A DNA stretch of 64,000 nt, taken from positions 1,054,001-1,118,000 of the forward strand of contig CBDFJL010000003.1 in NCBI GenBank assembly GCA_965248495.1, in the 5' to 3' direction. Shown piece by piece: positions 24,254-36,065 of the stretch. Below the pieces are notes generated by a model. It was given only the letters and a program-made list of their open reading frames with translations. It was not told the origin of the DNA and searched no databases. The position numbers were made by a program, and so were the translations under genes. This DNA comes from CAUYXS01 sp965248495 (GTDB lineage: Bacteria; Chloroflexota; Dehalococcoidia; Lucifugimonadales; Australimonadaceae). The first letter of the stretch is position 1; every line of letters begins with the position of its first letter.

Positions 24254-24583
24254 ATGGCACTCACCGATTGGGTGGCGGTCGCCAAGGTGGGCGACCTCGG
24301 CGACAACGATATGATGATGGTCACGGCAGGGCCGGAGGAGATTCTCCTCGCCCACGTCAAGGGCCACTACTACGCCATCGACAACTGGTGTACGCATGCG
24401 GGCGGCATGCTGGACCAGGGCGTTCTTCACGCGGATCGCCTCGAAGTGGAGTGCCCGCTACACGAGGGCTATTTCCACATCGAGAGCGGTGCCGCCCGCC
24501 TCCCACCGGCGGAAGAGGACGCGATCGCCTATTCAGTCAGGGTCGAAGGTGACCAAATCCTCGTCGGCCCCAAGGACAGCTAG
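24254..24583 (+). CDS. Rieske [2Fe-2S] ferredoxin-like protein
   Basis: This 109-residue soluble protein is a single Rieske domain with both cluster motifs: C46-T-H48 (WCTHAGG) and C67-P-L-H70 (CPLHEGYF). It lacks a transmembrane anchor, so it resembles the ferredoxin component of NirD- or dioxygenase-type systems rather than a bc1 subunit. It would carry electrons to an oxygenase or reductase. No partner reductase or oxygenase is adjacent. It has its own promoter and Shine-Dalgarno. Confidence 0.9.
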   Translation: MALTDWVAVAKVGDLGDNDMMMVTAGPEEILLAHVKGHYYAIDNWCTHAGGMLDQGVLHADRLEVECPLHEGYFHIESGAARLPPAEEDAIAYSVRVEGDQILVGPKDS

Positions 24584-24642
24584 GGCGCGTCGACCCAGCT
24601 CCCGGACTCGGCGAGGCCCCTCGTCGGCCCTCACTTCGCGCC

Positions 24643-25458
24643 ATGCGTCTCCCCGCGTCACCCGTCTTCCTCCGCGAGTATTCGCGCGAGGGCGAGCCAA
24701 TGGTCCTGGTGGGCGACATCCTCGGAGGCTACGCTTCTTGGAGTGCCCACGCGGAGCGGCTCATCGAGCGTTGGCGCGTCATCGCCGTGTCTCCGGTGGT
24801 GGTTGGCTATGCCGCCCAGGGCGAGGCGCCGCCCGAGCCATGGAGCATTGACGTCGAGGCCGACGCCATGGCGTCGGCGCTGGACGACGTCGGCGTTCGG
24901 AGCGCCCACGTCGGCGGTTGGTCGCTGGGCGGTGCCGTCGCCATCGCCTTCGCCATGGCATACCCGGAGCGTACGCGCTCCCTCGTCCTCGTCGAGCCGC
25001 AGGTGCGTTGGGTGCTGCGCGCGCTCGGACGGGAGCGCGAAGCCGATGCCGACGTCGAGGAGCTCCGCGCCTACGGCGGAGACTCCGACGTGGACGAGGC
25101 CACGCTTGCACGCTTCTTACAGAAGGTCGGCGCCGTCGCCCCGGGAGAAGACCCCCGCGAGAACCGGGCGTGGCGGCTCGCTTGGAACCACCGCCTCGCC
25201 ATTCGTTACGCCCACCGCGTCGTCGAGCACCACGACGACATCGAGCGGTTAGCCCGGCTGACCATGCCCCTGCTCATCGTTCGCGGAAAGGATACGGACC
25301 CGACAGACCGTGCGATGTCGGACGGCCTGGCGGACCTGCTTCCTGGCGCCGAGCGGCTCATCCTGCCCGGCGGCCACACCAGCCACATGACTGCGCTGGA
25401 GCCATTCTTGGGCGCCCTGACGGAATTGGTGGAGCGTGCGGAGCCTAGGCTGAGCTGA
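24643..25458 (+). CDS. alpha/beta hydrolase
   Basis: This 271-residue alpha/beta-hydrolase fold has nucleophile elbow GGWSLGG (Ser94), an acid in VRGKDTDPTD and catalytic His in LPGGHTSHMTALEP. The usual HG oxyanion motif is weak (VGDILGGYASW). Its placement beside menA and menB makes a MenH-like role (2-succinyl-6-hydroxy-cyclohexadiene carboxylate synthase) conceivable. It is convergent with menA, not co-transcribed, so that is only a suggestion. The tails of the two genes overlap by 14 bp. Confidence 0.75.
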   Translation: MRLPASPVFLREYSREGEPMVLVGDILGGYASWSAHAERLIERWRVIAVSPVVVGYAAQGEAPPEPWSIDVEADAMASALDDVGVRSAHVGGWSLGGAVAIAFAMAYPERTRSLVLVEPQVRWVLRALGREREADADVEELRAYGGDSDVDEATLARFLQKVGAVAPGEDPRENRAWRLAWNHRLAIRYAHRVVEHHDDIERLARLTMPLLIVRGKDTDPTDRAMSDGLADLLPGAERLILPGGHTSHMTALEPFLGALTELVERAEPRLS

Positions 25459-26365
25459 TAGCGAGGCCCGTGGCCAGCCCCACTCCCGTCCACCAGTGGA
25501 GCGCCGCGGTGCGGACCATGAGCGCGTTCATGGCCGGCCGTCCGCCGGCCCGCCACAACATCCCCACGGCGCCCGCGGCCCAAGGGAGTGGCGCGAGCGC
25601 GAGTAGCGCCCAAGCGTCCACCACGCCCCAAGCCACTGTCGCCGCGATGGCGAGGTAGGCGGCCGCTTGCAATGCGGCGTAAAGCCTGCGGCTCCAGCTC
25701 GGCCCGATGACGCCCGCGACCGTCCGCTTGCCGCTGACCCGGTCCTCGTCGGTGTCGCGAAGGTTGTTGCAATGCAGGATGGCGGTGACGAGGAACGCGA
25801 CCGGCAGCGACACAATGAGCGCTTCTGCCGTGAGCTCCCGCGCCTGGACGTAGTAGGCGGACATCACCATCAGTGGGCCCATGAAGACGAAGACCGTCGC
25901 CTCCCCCAGCCCTCTATCGCCGATGGGCCATGGTCCCGCGCTATAGAGGTAGGCCACGCCAACACTGGCAAGCCCGATGGCGAGGACCGGCCACCCAACC
26001 TGCGACACGATGTACAGCCCTGACCCGACTCCGATGGCGAATGCGGCGGCCATGCCCAGGCGGACGGCATCCGCGGACAACACGCCGCGCTGGATAACCT
26101 TGTGGGGCGCCAAGAACTTGCCCTGGTCCGCGTGCCGCCGGTTGTCCGCATACTCGTCCGTCAGGTTCGTGCCGACCTGGATGGCGATGGAGCCGACCAA
26201 CGCCAGGGCAAACAGCACCCAGTCGATGCCGGCCACCGTCGCTGCCAGCGCAGAGCCGACCAGCACCGGCACGATCGACGCCGTAAGCGAGAAGGGCCGC
26301 GTCGCCCAGGCCCAGGACTTTAGGGCCGGGGGCTTCGCGGTGTCCGTGACCGGCCGACCTACCAG
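25445..26365 (-). CDS. menA: 1,4-dihydroxy-2-naphthoate polyprenyltransferase
   Basis: MenA attaches the isoprenoid tail to DHNA in menaquinone synthesis. The protein has about eight membrane helices, the UbiA Asp-rich motif NLTDEYADNRRHAD and a second one, NNLRDTDEDRVSGKRTV. Conserved sequence (SWAWATRPFSLTASIVP) begins right after the menB stop, yet no ATG, GTG or TTG lies in frame between that stop and the first helix. I give the CTG at 26365 as a provisional start (about 306 residues). The first canonical start, GTG at 26272, would delete part of helix 1. Tight coupling to menB is likely. Confidence 0.85.
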   Translation of the reverse strand: MVGRPVTDTAKPPALKSWAWATRPFSLTASIVPVLVGSALAATVAGIDWVLFALALVGSIAIQVGTNLTDEYADNRRHADQGKFLAPHKVIQRGVLSADAVRLGMAAAFAIGVGSGLYIVSQVGWPVLAIGLASVGVAYLYSAGPWPIGDRGLGEATVFVFMGPLMVMSAYYVQARELTAEALIVSLPVAFLVTAILHCNNLRDTDEDRVSGKRTVAGVIGPSWSRRLYAALQAAAYLAIAATVAWGVVDAWALLALAPLPWAAGAVGMLWRAGGRPAMNALMVRTAALHWWTGVGLATGLAISSA

Positions 26366-27162
26366 GGCTGGTGCCGGTACGGAGTGAAGTCGGGCTTCCG
26401 CTTCTCCAAGAAGGCGTTCCGCCCCTCCAGCGCCTCGTCGGTCTGGTAGAAGAGGCTCGTGGCCCCGTGTGCGATGGCCTGCATGCCGTAGACCCAGTCG
26501 GTATCGGCGTTGAAGGACGCCTTGAGGAAGCGGAGCGCCGTCGGACTCTTGTCCAGCATCTCCCCCGCCCATTGCCGACACTCCGCCGCCAGCTGATCGA
26601 GTGGGACGACGGTGTTCACCAGCCCCATGTCCAAGGCCTCCTGCGCCGAGTACTGGCGGCACAGGTACCAAATCTCCCTGGCCTTTTTCTCCCCGACGAT
26701 GCGGGAAAGGAGCACCGTGCCGAACCCCGCGTCGAACGAGCCCACCTTGGGGCCGGCCTGGCCGAAGATCGCGTTGTCGGAAGCGATGGTCAGGTCGCAC
26801 AACAGGTGCAGCACGTGGCCACCGCCGATGGCGTACCCGTTGACCGCGGCGATGACCGGCTTGGGGATGACGCGAATGGTGCGGTGCAGCTCGAGGACGT
26901 GGAGCCGGGGTGTCCCGCTCTCATCGTTGTACCCGCCCTTGCCACGCGCGCTGACGTCGCCACCCGAGCAGAACGCCTTGTCGCCGGCCCCGGTCAGGAT
27001 CACCACGCCGACCGCATCGTCGTGCCAAGCGTCGGTGAACGAGTCGATCATCTCGTCGATGGTCCGGGGACGGAAGGCGTTGCGCACTTGGGGCCGGTTG
27101 ATGGTGACGGTCGCGATGCCGTCGCCCTTCTCGTACAGGATGTCGGAGTAGTCTGCGGTCAT
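26359..27162 (-). CDS. menB: 1,4-dihydroxy-2-naphthoyl-CoA synthase
   Basis: MenB closes o-succinylbenzoyl-CoA to DHNA-CoA. The 267-residue crotonase-fold protein carries the MenB-specific stretch KVGSFDAGFGTVLLSRIVG followed by KKAREIWYLCRQY. It also has the oxyanion segment FCSGGDVSARG and VNGYAIGGGHVLHLLCDL, and ends with the family's RKPDFTPYRHQPW. The ATG at 27162 (MTADYSD) is chosen over a start 51 bp earlier inside the ABC gene. menA follows directly, so DHNA-CoA formation and prenylation are linked here. Confidence 0.93.
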   Translation of the reverse strand: MTADYSDILYEKGDGIATVTINRPQVRNAFRPRTIDEMIDSFTDAWHDDAVGVVILTGAGDKAFCSGGDVSARGKGGYNDESGTPRLHVLELHRTIRVIPKPVIAAVNGYAIGGGHVLHLLCDLTIASDNAIFGQAGPKVGSFDAGFGTVLLSRIVGEKKAREIWYLCRQYSAQEALDMGLVNTVVPLDQLAAECRQWAGEMLDKSPTALRFLKASFNADTDWVYGMQAIAHGATSLFYQTDEALEGRNAFLEKRKPDFTPYRHQPW

Positions 27163-27182
27163 TGTCGGGACTCCGTGACGGG

Positions 27183-27914
27183 CTAGGAGCTGTTGAGGAA
27201 GTCGGTGACCCACTGGTTGGCGGGTTGCTCGCGCAGTTGGCCAACCGACCCGACCTGGACGATGCGGCCGTCATTCATCATCACGACTCGGTCCGCCATG
27301 GCGAAGGCATCCGCCATGTTGTGGGTCACGTAGATGGTCGTCGCACCCACCTCGGCGTGGATCTCGCGTATCTCCAGCCGAAGCTTTACGCGGGTCGGCG
27401 GGTCCAGGTGGGCCATCGGCTCGTCCATCAGGAAAGTACCGGGCGCGGTCGTGAGGGCGCGAGCCAGGGCCACGCGCTGTTGCTGGCCTCCCGAAAGCTC
27501 TTGCGGCCTGCGTGGGTGCAGGCGCGGGTCCAGTCCTACGCGGCGCCCGACCTCGGAGATGCGATCGCGAATCTGATCCCGCGTCCAGTTCCTGACTTTC
27601 AGCGGCAGGCTCAGGTTCGTGTAAGACTTCTCGTCCATCACCGACATGTGTGGCCACAGAGCGAGGCTCTGGAAGATCATCTGGACGTTGCGCTTTCCTA
27701 CGTGTATCTCGTTGGCCCAAACGCCGTCGATGTAGATATCGCCGGAGTCCAAGGGCTCGAGCCCGGCGATACACCGCAACATCGTCGTCTTCCCACTGCC
27801 CGAAGGGCCGACCACGACGATGAACTCACCCGGCGCGACCTCCAGTGAGAGGTTGTCCAGCGCGGGCGTATCGCCGAACCACTTGCTCACCCGGTCGAGT
27901 CGCAGGCCGCCCAA
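27183..27914 (-). CDS. ABC transporter ATPase, MalK/UgpC-like
   Basis: This 243-residue ATPase shows Walker A GPSGSGKTT, Q loop MIFQSLALWPHMSV, signature LSGGQQQR, Walker B FLMDEPMAHLD and switch His in YVTHN. It is most like sugar or metal importer ATPases but lacks the C-terminal TOBE/MalK regulatory domain. No permease or binding protein is in the neighbourhood. The TTG at 27914, with AAGGA 10 bp upstream, is the only plausible start before the conserved LRLDRVSKWFG strand. Longer frames overlap the dienelactone hydrolase gene. Confidence 0.82.
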   Translation of the reverse strand: MGGLRLDRVSKWFGDTPALDNLSLEVAPGEFIVVVGPSGSGKTTMLRCIAGLEPLDSGDIYIDGVWANEIHVGKRNVQMIFQSLALWPHMSVMDEKSYTNLSLPLKVRNWTRDQIRDRISEVGRRVGLDPRLHPRRPQELSGGQQQRVALARALTTAPGTFLMDEPMAHLDPPTRVKLRLEIREIHAEVGATTIYVTHNMADAFAMADRVVMMNDGRIVQVGSVGQLREQPANQWVTDFLNSS

Positions 27915-27927
27915 GGTTTGCGCGTCC

Positions 27928-28662
27928 TTAACCGGCGGCCGCGGGTGTGCCGAGATGCTTCGCGAAGAAGGCCAAGGTTTTCTCCCACGCGTCGTTGGCG
28001 GCGTCCTCGCGGTAGCTGCCGCGGTCCTCGCACATGAAGCCGTGGCCCGCACCTTCGTAGGTGTGGAACTCGTGCGCCTTGCCGAGTCGCGTGAGCTCGG
28101 CGTCGAGCTTCTTGGTGTCGTCGGGTGACGGATTCTGGTCCTCGGCTCCGAACAGACCGATGATCGGTGCCGTGATGTTCGACGCCTGGTCGAACGGGCC
28201 GCCCTCCGCGGCGATGCCGCCGCCGTAGTAGACGGCCGCGGTCGTGATCTCAGGGATCGCCGTGGCGGCGGTGAAGGAGACACGGCCACCGAAGCAGTAC
28301 CCAGTGATCCCGAGCCTGCCCTGGAGCGCGTGCGGGTAGGCCTGCAGGTGGCGCACCAGGGTCTTGAGATCGTTCATCAGCCCGTCCCCCGGAACTGACC
28401 CCGCCAGGGCCCGGGCCTGGTCGAAGTCGGTGTAGGGCACCTCCAGCAGCCGTCCCGAGCGGTAGAAGATGTCGGGCGCGGCAGCCACGTAGCCCTCGGA
28501 CGCGAACCGCTCCGCGATGCCGCGAACGTTGGCGTTCACGCCGAAGATCTCCTGGATGACGATGACCGCCGGGTGCGGCTGATCGTCGTCCGGCCGGTAG
28601 ATGTACGTCGGCATCGTGCCGTCTTGCACTTTTATGTCCACGATCTCGTTAACGGTGTCCAT
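27928..28662 (-). CDS. dienelactone hydrolase family protein
   Basis: This 244-residue alpha/beta hydrolase of the DLH family has a Cys nucleophile (GYCFGG, Cys123), Asp in GAEDQNPSP and His in GAGHGFM, the family's Cys-Asp-His triad. It begins MDTVNEIVDIKV, with IQEIFGVNANVR forming the early oxyanion region. It could hydrolyse dienelactones or other small esters and lactones; no aromatic-degradation genes surround it. GGAGGG is 4 bp before the ATG at 28662. It ends 13 bp before the ABC ATPase. Confidence 0.88.
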   Translation of the reverse strand: MDTVNEIVDIKVQDGTMPTYIYRPDDDQPHPAVIVIQEIFGVNANVRGIAERFASEGYVAAAPDIFYRSGRLLEVPYTDFDQARALAGSVPGDGLMNDLKTLVRHLQAYPHALQGRLGITGYCFGGRVSFTAATAIPEITTAAVYYGGGIAAEGGPFDQASNITAPIIGLFGAEDQNPSPDDTKKLDAELTRLGKAHEFHTYEGAGHGFMCEDRGSYREDAANDAWEKTLAFFAKHLGTPAAAG

Positions 28663-28833
28663 GATCCCTCCGCCGAAACTGCGTGGCATTGTCGCACAAG
28701 CCCCAGCCCGCAGCCAGGCGCTGCTGCGTCGTGGCGGGCAGACGAGGGTTGGGGTACCATGGGTTCTGGCGGGGAGGAATCTCCACTAGATGCCCGCTTG
28801 GGCGCCCGCCGTACCTGAATAGGCGAACGGCAT

Positions 28834-29040
28834 TTGGGCATCTTTTCCTTCTGGGTCGTGGTTGCGGTCATCGCCGCGATCGAGGTGGGTATCGTCGTGG
28901 CCGCCTTGCGCATGAGGACGGTAAACCCGGCTGGCGGAGTCCTGGGGAGCCGACCGGCCGAGGCGGTGTGGACGTTGCTGCCCATGGCGCTGCTGGCGGT
29001 GTTGGTTGTCCTCTCCCACCGCTGGCTGACCGATTCGTAG
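28834..29040 (+). CDS. small two-helix membrane protein resembling the COX2 transmembrane hairpin
   Basis: This 68-residue protein consists of two membrane helices: FSFWVVVAVIAAIEVGIVVAAL, then after a loop EAVWTLLPMALLAVLVVLS. The second matches the E-x-V/I-W-T-x-x-P motif of cytochrome c oxidase subunit II helix 2. There is no CuA cupredoxin domain; a stop follows. It ends 1 bp before ctaA in the same orientation, so it is likely part of an oxidase-assembly operon. The TTG start is the only one ahead of helix 1. Confidence 0.6.
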   Translation: MGIFSFWVVVAVIAAIEVGIVVAALRMRTVNPAGGVLGSRPAEAVWTLLPMALLAVLVVLSHRWLTDS

Positions 29041-29041
29041 C

Positions 29042-29950
29042 GTGTCCTCCATCGTGGCAACTCTCGACACGCGTGTCCGGCGGGCGGGCGGTCTTGCGCT
29101 CGCCGCCGCCGTCATGACGGTTGGCCTCATCGTCTACGGCGGGTGGGTACGCGCCTCCGGGTCGGGGCTCGGTTGTCCCGACTGGCCGCTCTGCGAGGGG
29201 ACCGCTCTCCCGACGCTCGAAGGCGACACCGCCATCGAGTTCGGGCACCGTGTCTACGCTGGTGTCACCATGCTGGTTACCGCCGCCGCCGCTGTTCTTG
29301 CCATCCGAGCCCGCCAGACCAACCCGGCTGTCGCCTGGCTGCTCGGCGGCGCCTTCGTCTTCATCGTCGCGCAGGCCGGCCTTGGCGGTGCGACGGTCCT
29401 GACCGAGCTGGAGGGAGGCGTTCGGCTGGCGCACCTGGTCTTCGCGATGGCTACCCTGGGTCTGTTGACCGCCGGCGCGCTCGTGGCCCTGGACGTCGCG
29501 CCGAGCCACCAGCCCGGCGTGGCGGTCACCAGCGTCCTGCTCGGCTTGGGCGCCATCGTCTTGCTGTTTGGCGGCGGCATCGTGGGCTCCAGCCTGAGCG
29601 CCGCCTGCCCCAGCCTGCCCTTCTGCGACGGCCGTACGTCGGCAGGGGCCACGTTCCTGCATGACTCCCACCGTGTTGGCGGTGCCGTGCTTCTGATCGG
29701 CCTCGTCTACGCAGGCGTGCTCATGGCCCGCGCTCGCCGGCGCGGCGGCCCCTCGGCGACGCGCCTCGCCGTGGCCATGAATCATGCGGTGGCTGCGCTG
29801 CTGCTTGCCCAGGGCTTCGTTGGCATCGCTGTGGCCGGCACAGACGCAGTCGCGCAGCACTGGCGCGTGCTGCACCTGGGTATCGCGACGCTGGCGTGGT
29901 GGGCGCTAGTGACCTCGTGGGTACTCGCGCTGAGGTCCCGCGGCCAATGA
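29042..29950 (+). CDS. ctaA: heme A synthase
   Basis: CtaA (COX15) oxidises the methyl of heme O to formyl, giving heme A for aa3/caa3 oxidases. The 302-residue protein has eight predicted membrane helices in two four-helix halves. The first half has GCPDWPLCEG (external Cys pair) and heme-ligand candidates in EFGHRVYAG and VRLAHLVFA. The second repeats this with CPSLPFCDG, LHDSHRVGG and LHLGIATLAW. The GTG start follows the COX2-like ORF by 1 bp and the gene overlaps ctaB by 4 bp (ATGA). Confidence 0.93.
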   Translation: MSSIVATLDTRVRRAGGLALAAAVMTVGLIVYGGWVRASGSGLGCPDWPLCEGTALPTLEGDTAIEFGHRVYAGVTMLVTAAAAVLAIRARQTNPAVAWLLGGAFVFIVAQAGLGGATVLTELEGGVRLAHLVFAMATLGLLTAGALVALDVAPSHQPGVAVTSVLLGLGAIVLLFGGGIVGSSLSAACPSLPFCDGRTSAGATFLHDSHRVGGAVLLIGLVYAGVLMARARRRGGPSATRLAVAMNHAVAALLLAQGFVGIAVAGTDAVAQHWRVLHLGIATLAWWALVTSWVLALRSRGQ

Positions 29951-30819
29951 TTGCCACCGCAGCCCGCCAGATCGTCGCGCTCTCCAAATTGCGCATCGTT
30001 GCCATGCTCGTATTCACGGCGGCCTGCGGCATGTGGAAGGCCGCCGAGGGCGTGCCGGACGCTGTGGCGTTGACGGCCGTCCTGGTAGGTGGAGCGCTCG
30101 CCGCGGCCGGGTCCAACGCCATCAACCAGGGCTTCGACTCGGACATCGACGCCATCATGCTCCGGACTCGCACGCGCGTAGTCCCGAGCAACCAAGTGAG
30201 CCGGGAGGTCGCCTTCGCGCTGGGCACGGGTATGGTTCTCGCGGCCGTGCTCATCCTGGGGCTGATGGCCAACTGGCTGAGCGCGCTGCTGACGCTGGCC
30301 GCGGCAGTGGTCTACGTGTTCGTCTACACCATCGCCCTGAAGCGCACGTCCTGGAACAACATCGTCATCGGTGGCGCAGCCGGGGCGTTCCCGCCCTTGA
30401 TCGGTGCGGCGGCGGTGAGCGGGAGCGTGGATGCTGTTGGCTTGTACATGTTCGCGTTCGTCTTCTTCTGGACGCCGCCCCATTTCTGGACGCTATCGGT
30501 GCTGCTGCGGGACGAGTATTCAGCGGCCGGAATCCCGATGCTGGCGAGTGTGGCGGGCCGGCGCGATACCGCTGCTCAGGTGCTGCTCTACATTCTCCTG
30601 CTGGGCGCGCTCGCGTGGCTGCCGTACGTAGCCGGCTTCGGCGGGATCGCCTTTGCGCTGACGGGAACGGCGCTCGCAGGCTATTGGTTCTGGCGGTCGC
30701 GCGCCCTGCTGCATGAGGCATCGCGTGGCGAGGTCTTTGCCGTCTACCGGCTATCGCTTGCGTTCCTTGCGGTGACGTTTCTGGTCATCGCTCTCGAACC
30801 GCAGCTCCCCTGGTACTGA
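29947..30819 (+). CDS. ctaB: protoheme IX farnesyltransferase (heme O synthase)
   Basis: CtaB farnesylates heme B to heme O, the substrate of CtaA. The 290-residue UbiA-family membrane protein carries NAINQGFDSDIDAIMLRT (first Asp-rich motif), YTIALKRTSWNNIVIGG, and WTPPHFWTLSVLLRDEY. The Arg-Pro of the common RTR.RP motif reads RTRTRVVP here. The ATG at 29947 overlaps the ctaA stop. Together the three genes indicate a heme-A-type terminal oxidase elsewhere in the genome. Confidence 0.93.
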   Translation: MIATAARQIVALSKLRIVAMLVFTAACGMWKAAEGVPDAVALTAVLVGGALAAAGSNAINQGFDSDIDAIMLRTRTRVVPSNQVSREVAFALGTGMVLAAVLILGLMANWLSALLTLAAAVVYVFVYTIALKRTSWNNIVIGGAAGAFPPLIGAAAVSGSVDAVGLYMFAFVFFWTPPHFWTLSVLLRDEYSAAGIPMLASVAGRRDTAAQVLLYILLLGALAWLPYVAGFGGIAFALTGTALAGYWFWRSRALLHEASRGEVFAVYRLSLAFLAVTFLVIALEPQLPWY

Positions 30820-30884
30820 GAATCGGGTCCGGTCTAGGCTCTCTCCTTTCCCCGCGTTTCCACCGACGGACTGCTCACTGACCT

Positions 30885-30898
30885 ACTGAAGTATCAGT
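30885..30898. promoter_or_regulatory. inverted repeat upstream of TetR gene
   Basis: ACTGA-AGTA-TCAGT forms a 5+5 palindrome about 100 bp before the TetR-type gene, in an otherwise non-coding gap. Size and position fit an autoregulatory operator, but nothing else supports it. Confidence 0.35.
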
Positions 30899-30994
30899 CA
30901 GTTTGTTGACTAGGCGGTTGAAAAACGACTTCACGGCTGGTACGCTCGCTTCGCTGTTTGGAGGCTGCGGCCTGTTGTTTCGGGGAGGAGTGCA

Positions 30995-31588
30995 GTGGCA
31001 ACGAATCCCGAAAAGGGAGTCGACAGCGCGCGCGTCCGTTTCAAGGACCGGGTTCGTGAATGGCGTGAGCAGGCCATTCTCCAGGCGGTGGCTGAGATCC
31101 TCGTAGACGATGGCTGCCAGCACCTCACGATGGACGACCTGGCCCGCCGCGTTGGCATCGCCAAGGGCAGTCTCTATCTCCACACCACCACGCGCGATGA
31201 GCTTGTCGAGCAGGTGCTAGACCTGTGGGCAACCGAGGTGCCGGCTGCCGACCGCAAGGCCGGTCCGGGTGAGCGCTGGGGCGACGCCTGCGGGGCGCTG
31301 TTCGCGCCCGTGGATCGCGGGACGGCGGTACGCCCCGCGATTCCGTGCTGCCTGCGGCAGAGCCCGTGCCCACACGGGTGGATGAAGCGGTGGCAGGCGA
31401 TCGCCGAGGCCCATGGCCTGCCCACCGAAGGCGGGGACGCCGTGACGCTCGGTGAGGCGGTCCAAGCGCTGACGTCGCTGGCGTCGGTGCGGGCGCTCGC
31501 CGCCGACGGCCGCATTGGCGAGGCACGGGCCGTGGTCCAGCATTTCATGACGGGGTACGTCGAGCGCGACGCGCCTCGAGCCACCTAG
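30995..31588 (+). CDS. TetR-family transcriptional regulator
   Basis: This 197-residue protein has an N-terminal TetR HTH (residues about 25-70: ILQAVAEILVDDGCQHLTMDDLA as two pieces, then RRVGIAKGSLYLHTTTRDEL). A divergent ligand-binding domain follows, with an unusual Cys pair in IPCCLRQSPCPHGW that could bind metal or sense oxidation. The GTG start gives a short N-terminal arm. It lies between ctaB and the rpoC end and is followed by a strong bidirectional terminator. Confidence 0.85.
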   Translation: MATNPEKGVDSARVRFKDRVREWREQAILQAVAEILVDDGCQHLTMDDLARRVGIAKGSLYLHTTTRDELVEQVLDLWATEVPAADRKAGPGERWGDACGALFAPVDRGTAVRPAIPCCLRQSPCPHGWMKRWQAIAEAHGLPTEGGDAVTLGEAVQALTSLASVRALAADGRIGEARAVVQHFMTGYVERDAPRAT

Positions 31589-31623
31589 CCCCCTCCGCCC
31601 CGGACACGACGCTTGGCAAACGG

Positions 31624-31650
31624 AAGGGGGCGCCCGCCGGGCGCCCCCTT
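31624..31650. terminator. bidirectional terminator between tetR and rpoC
   Basis: AAGGGGGCGCCC-GCC-GGGCGCCCCCTT is a perfect 12 bp stem with a 3 nt loop, placed between the convergent ends of the TetR gene and rpoC. T-containing tails lie on both sides. Confidence 0.85.
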
Positions 31651-31783
31651 CATCGTTCGTGGCCTATGCGGCTACTGGTTGTCGCCGTCCGCAACGACCT
31701 CCTCGCCGACAGCGACGACCTCCGCGCCGGTAGCGACGCCCTCCGCGCCGGTAGCGACGCTCTCGCCGTCCTCCTCATCGTCC

Positions 31784-35992
<4,209 letters not shown>

Positions 35993-36065
35993 GCTGTATG
36001 TCTCTCCTCGCGGGGCTCGCCCACAAGTCCGAACGGTTGCGACGGGACCGGGCGTGGTCCGGTCA

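Noticed and set aside
24643..25458. Assigning the alpha/beta hydrolase as MenH
   Set aside because: Only proximity to menA/menB supports it; the gene is convergent rather than in the operon and lacks MenH-specific motifs that I can recognise.
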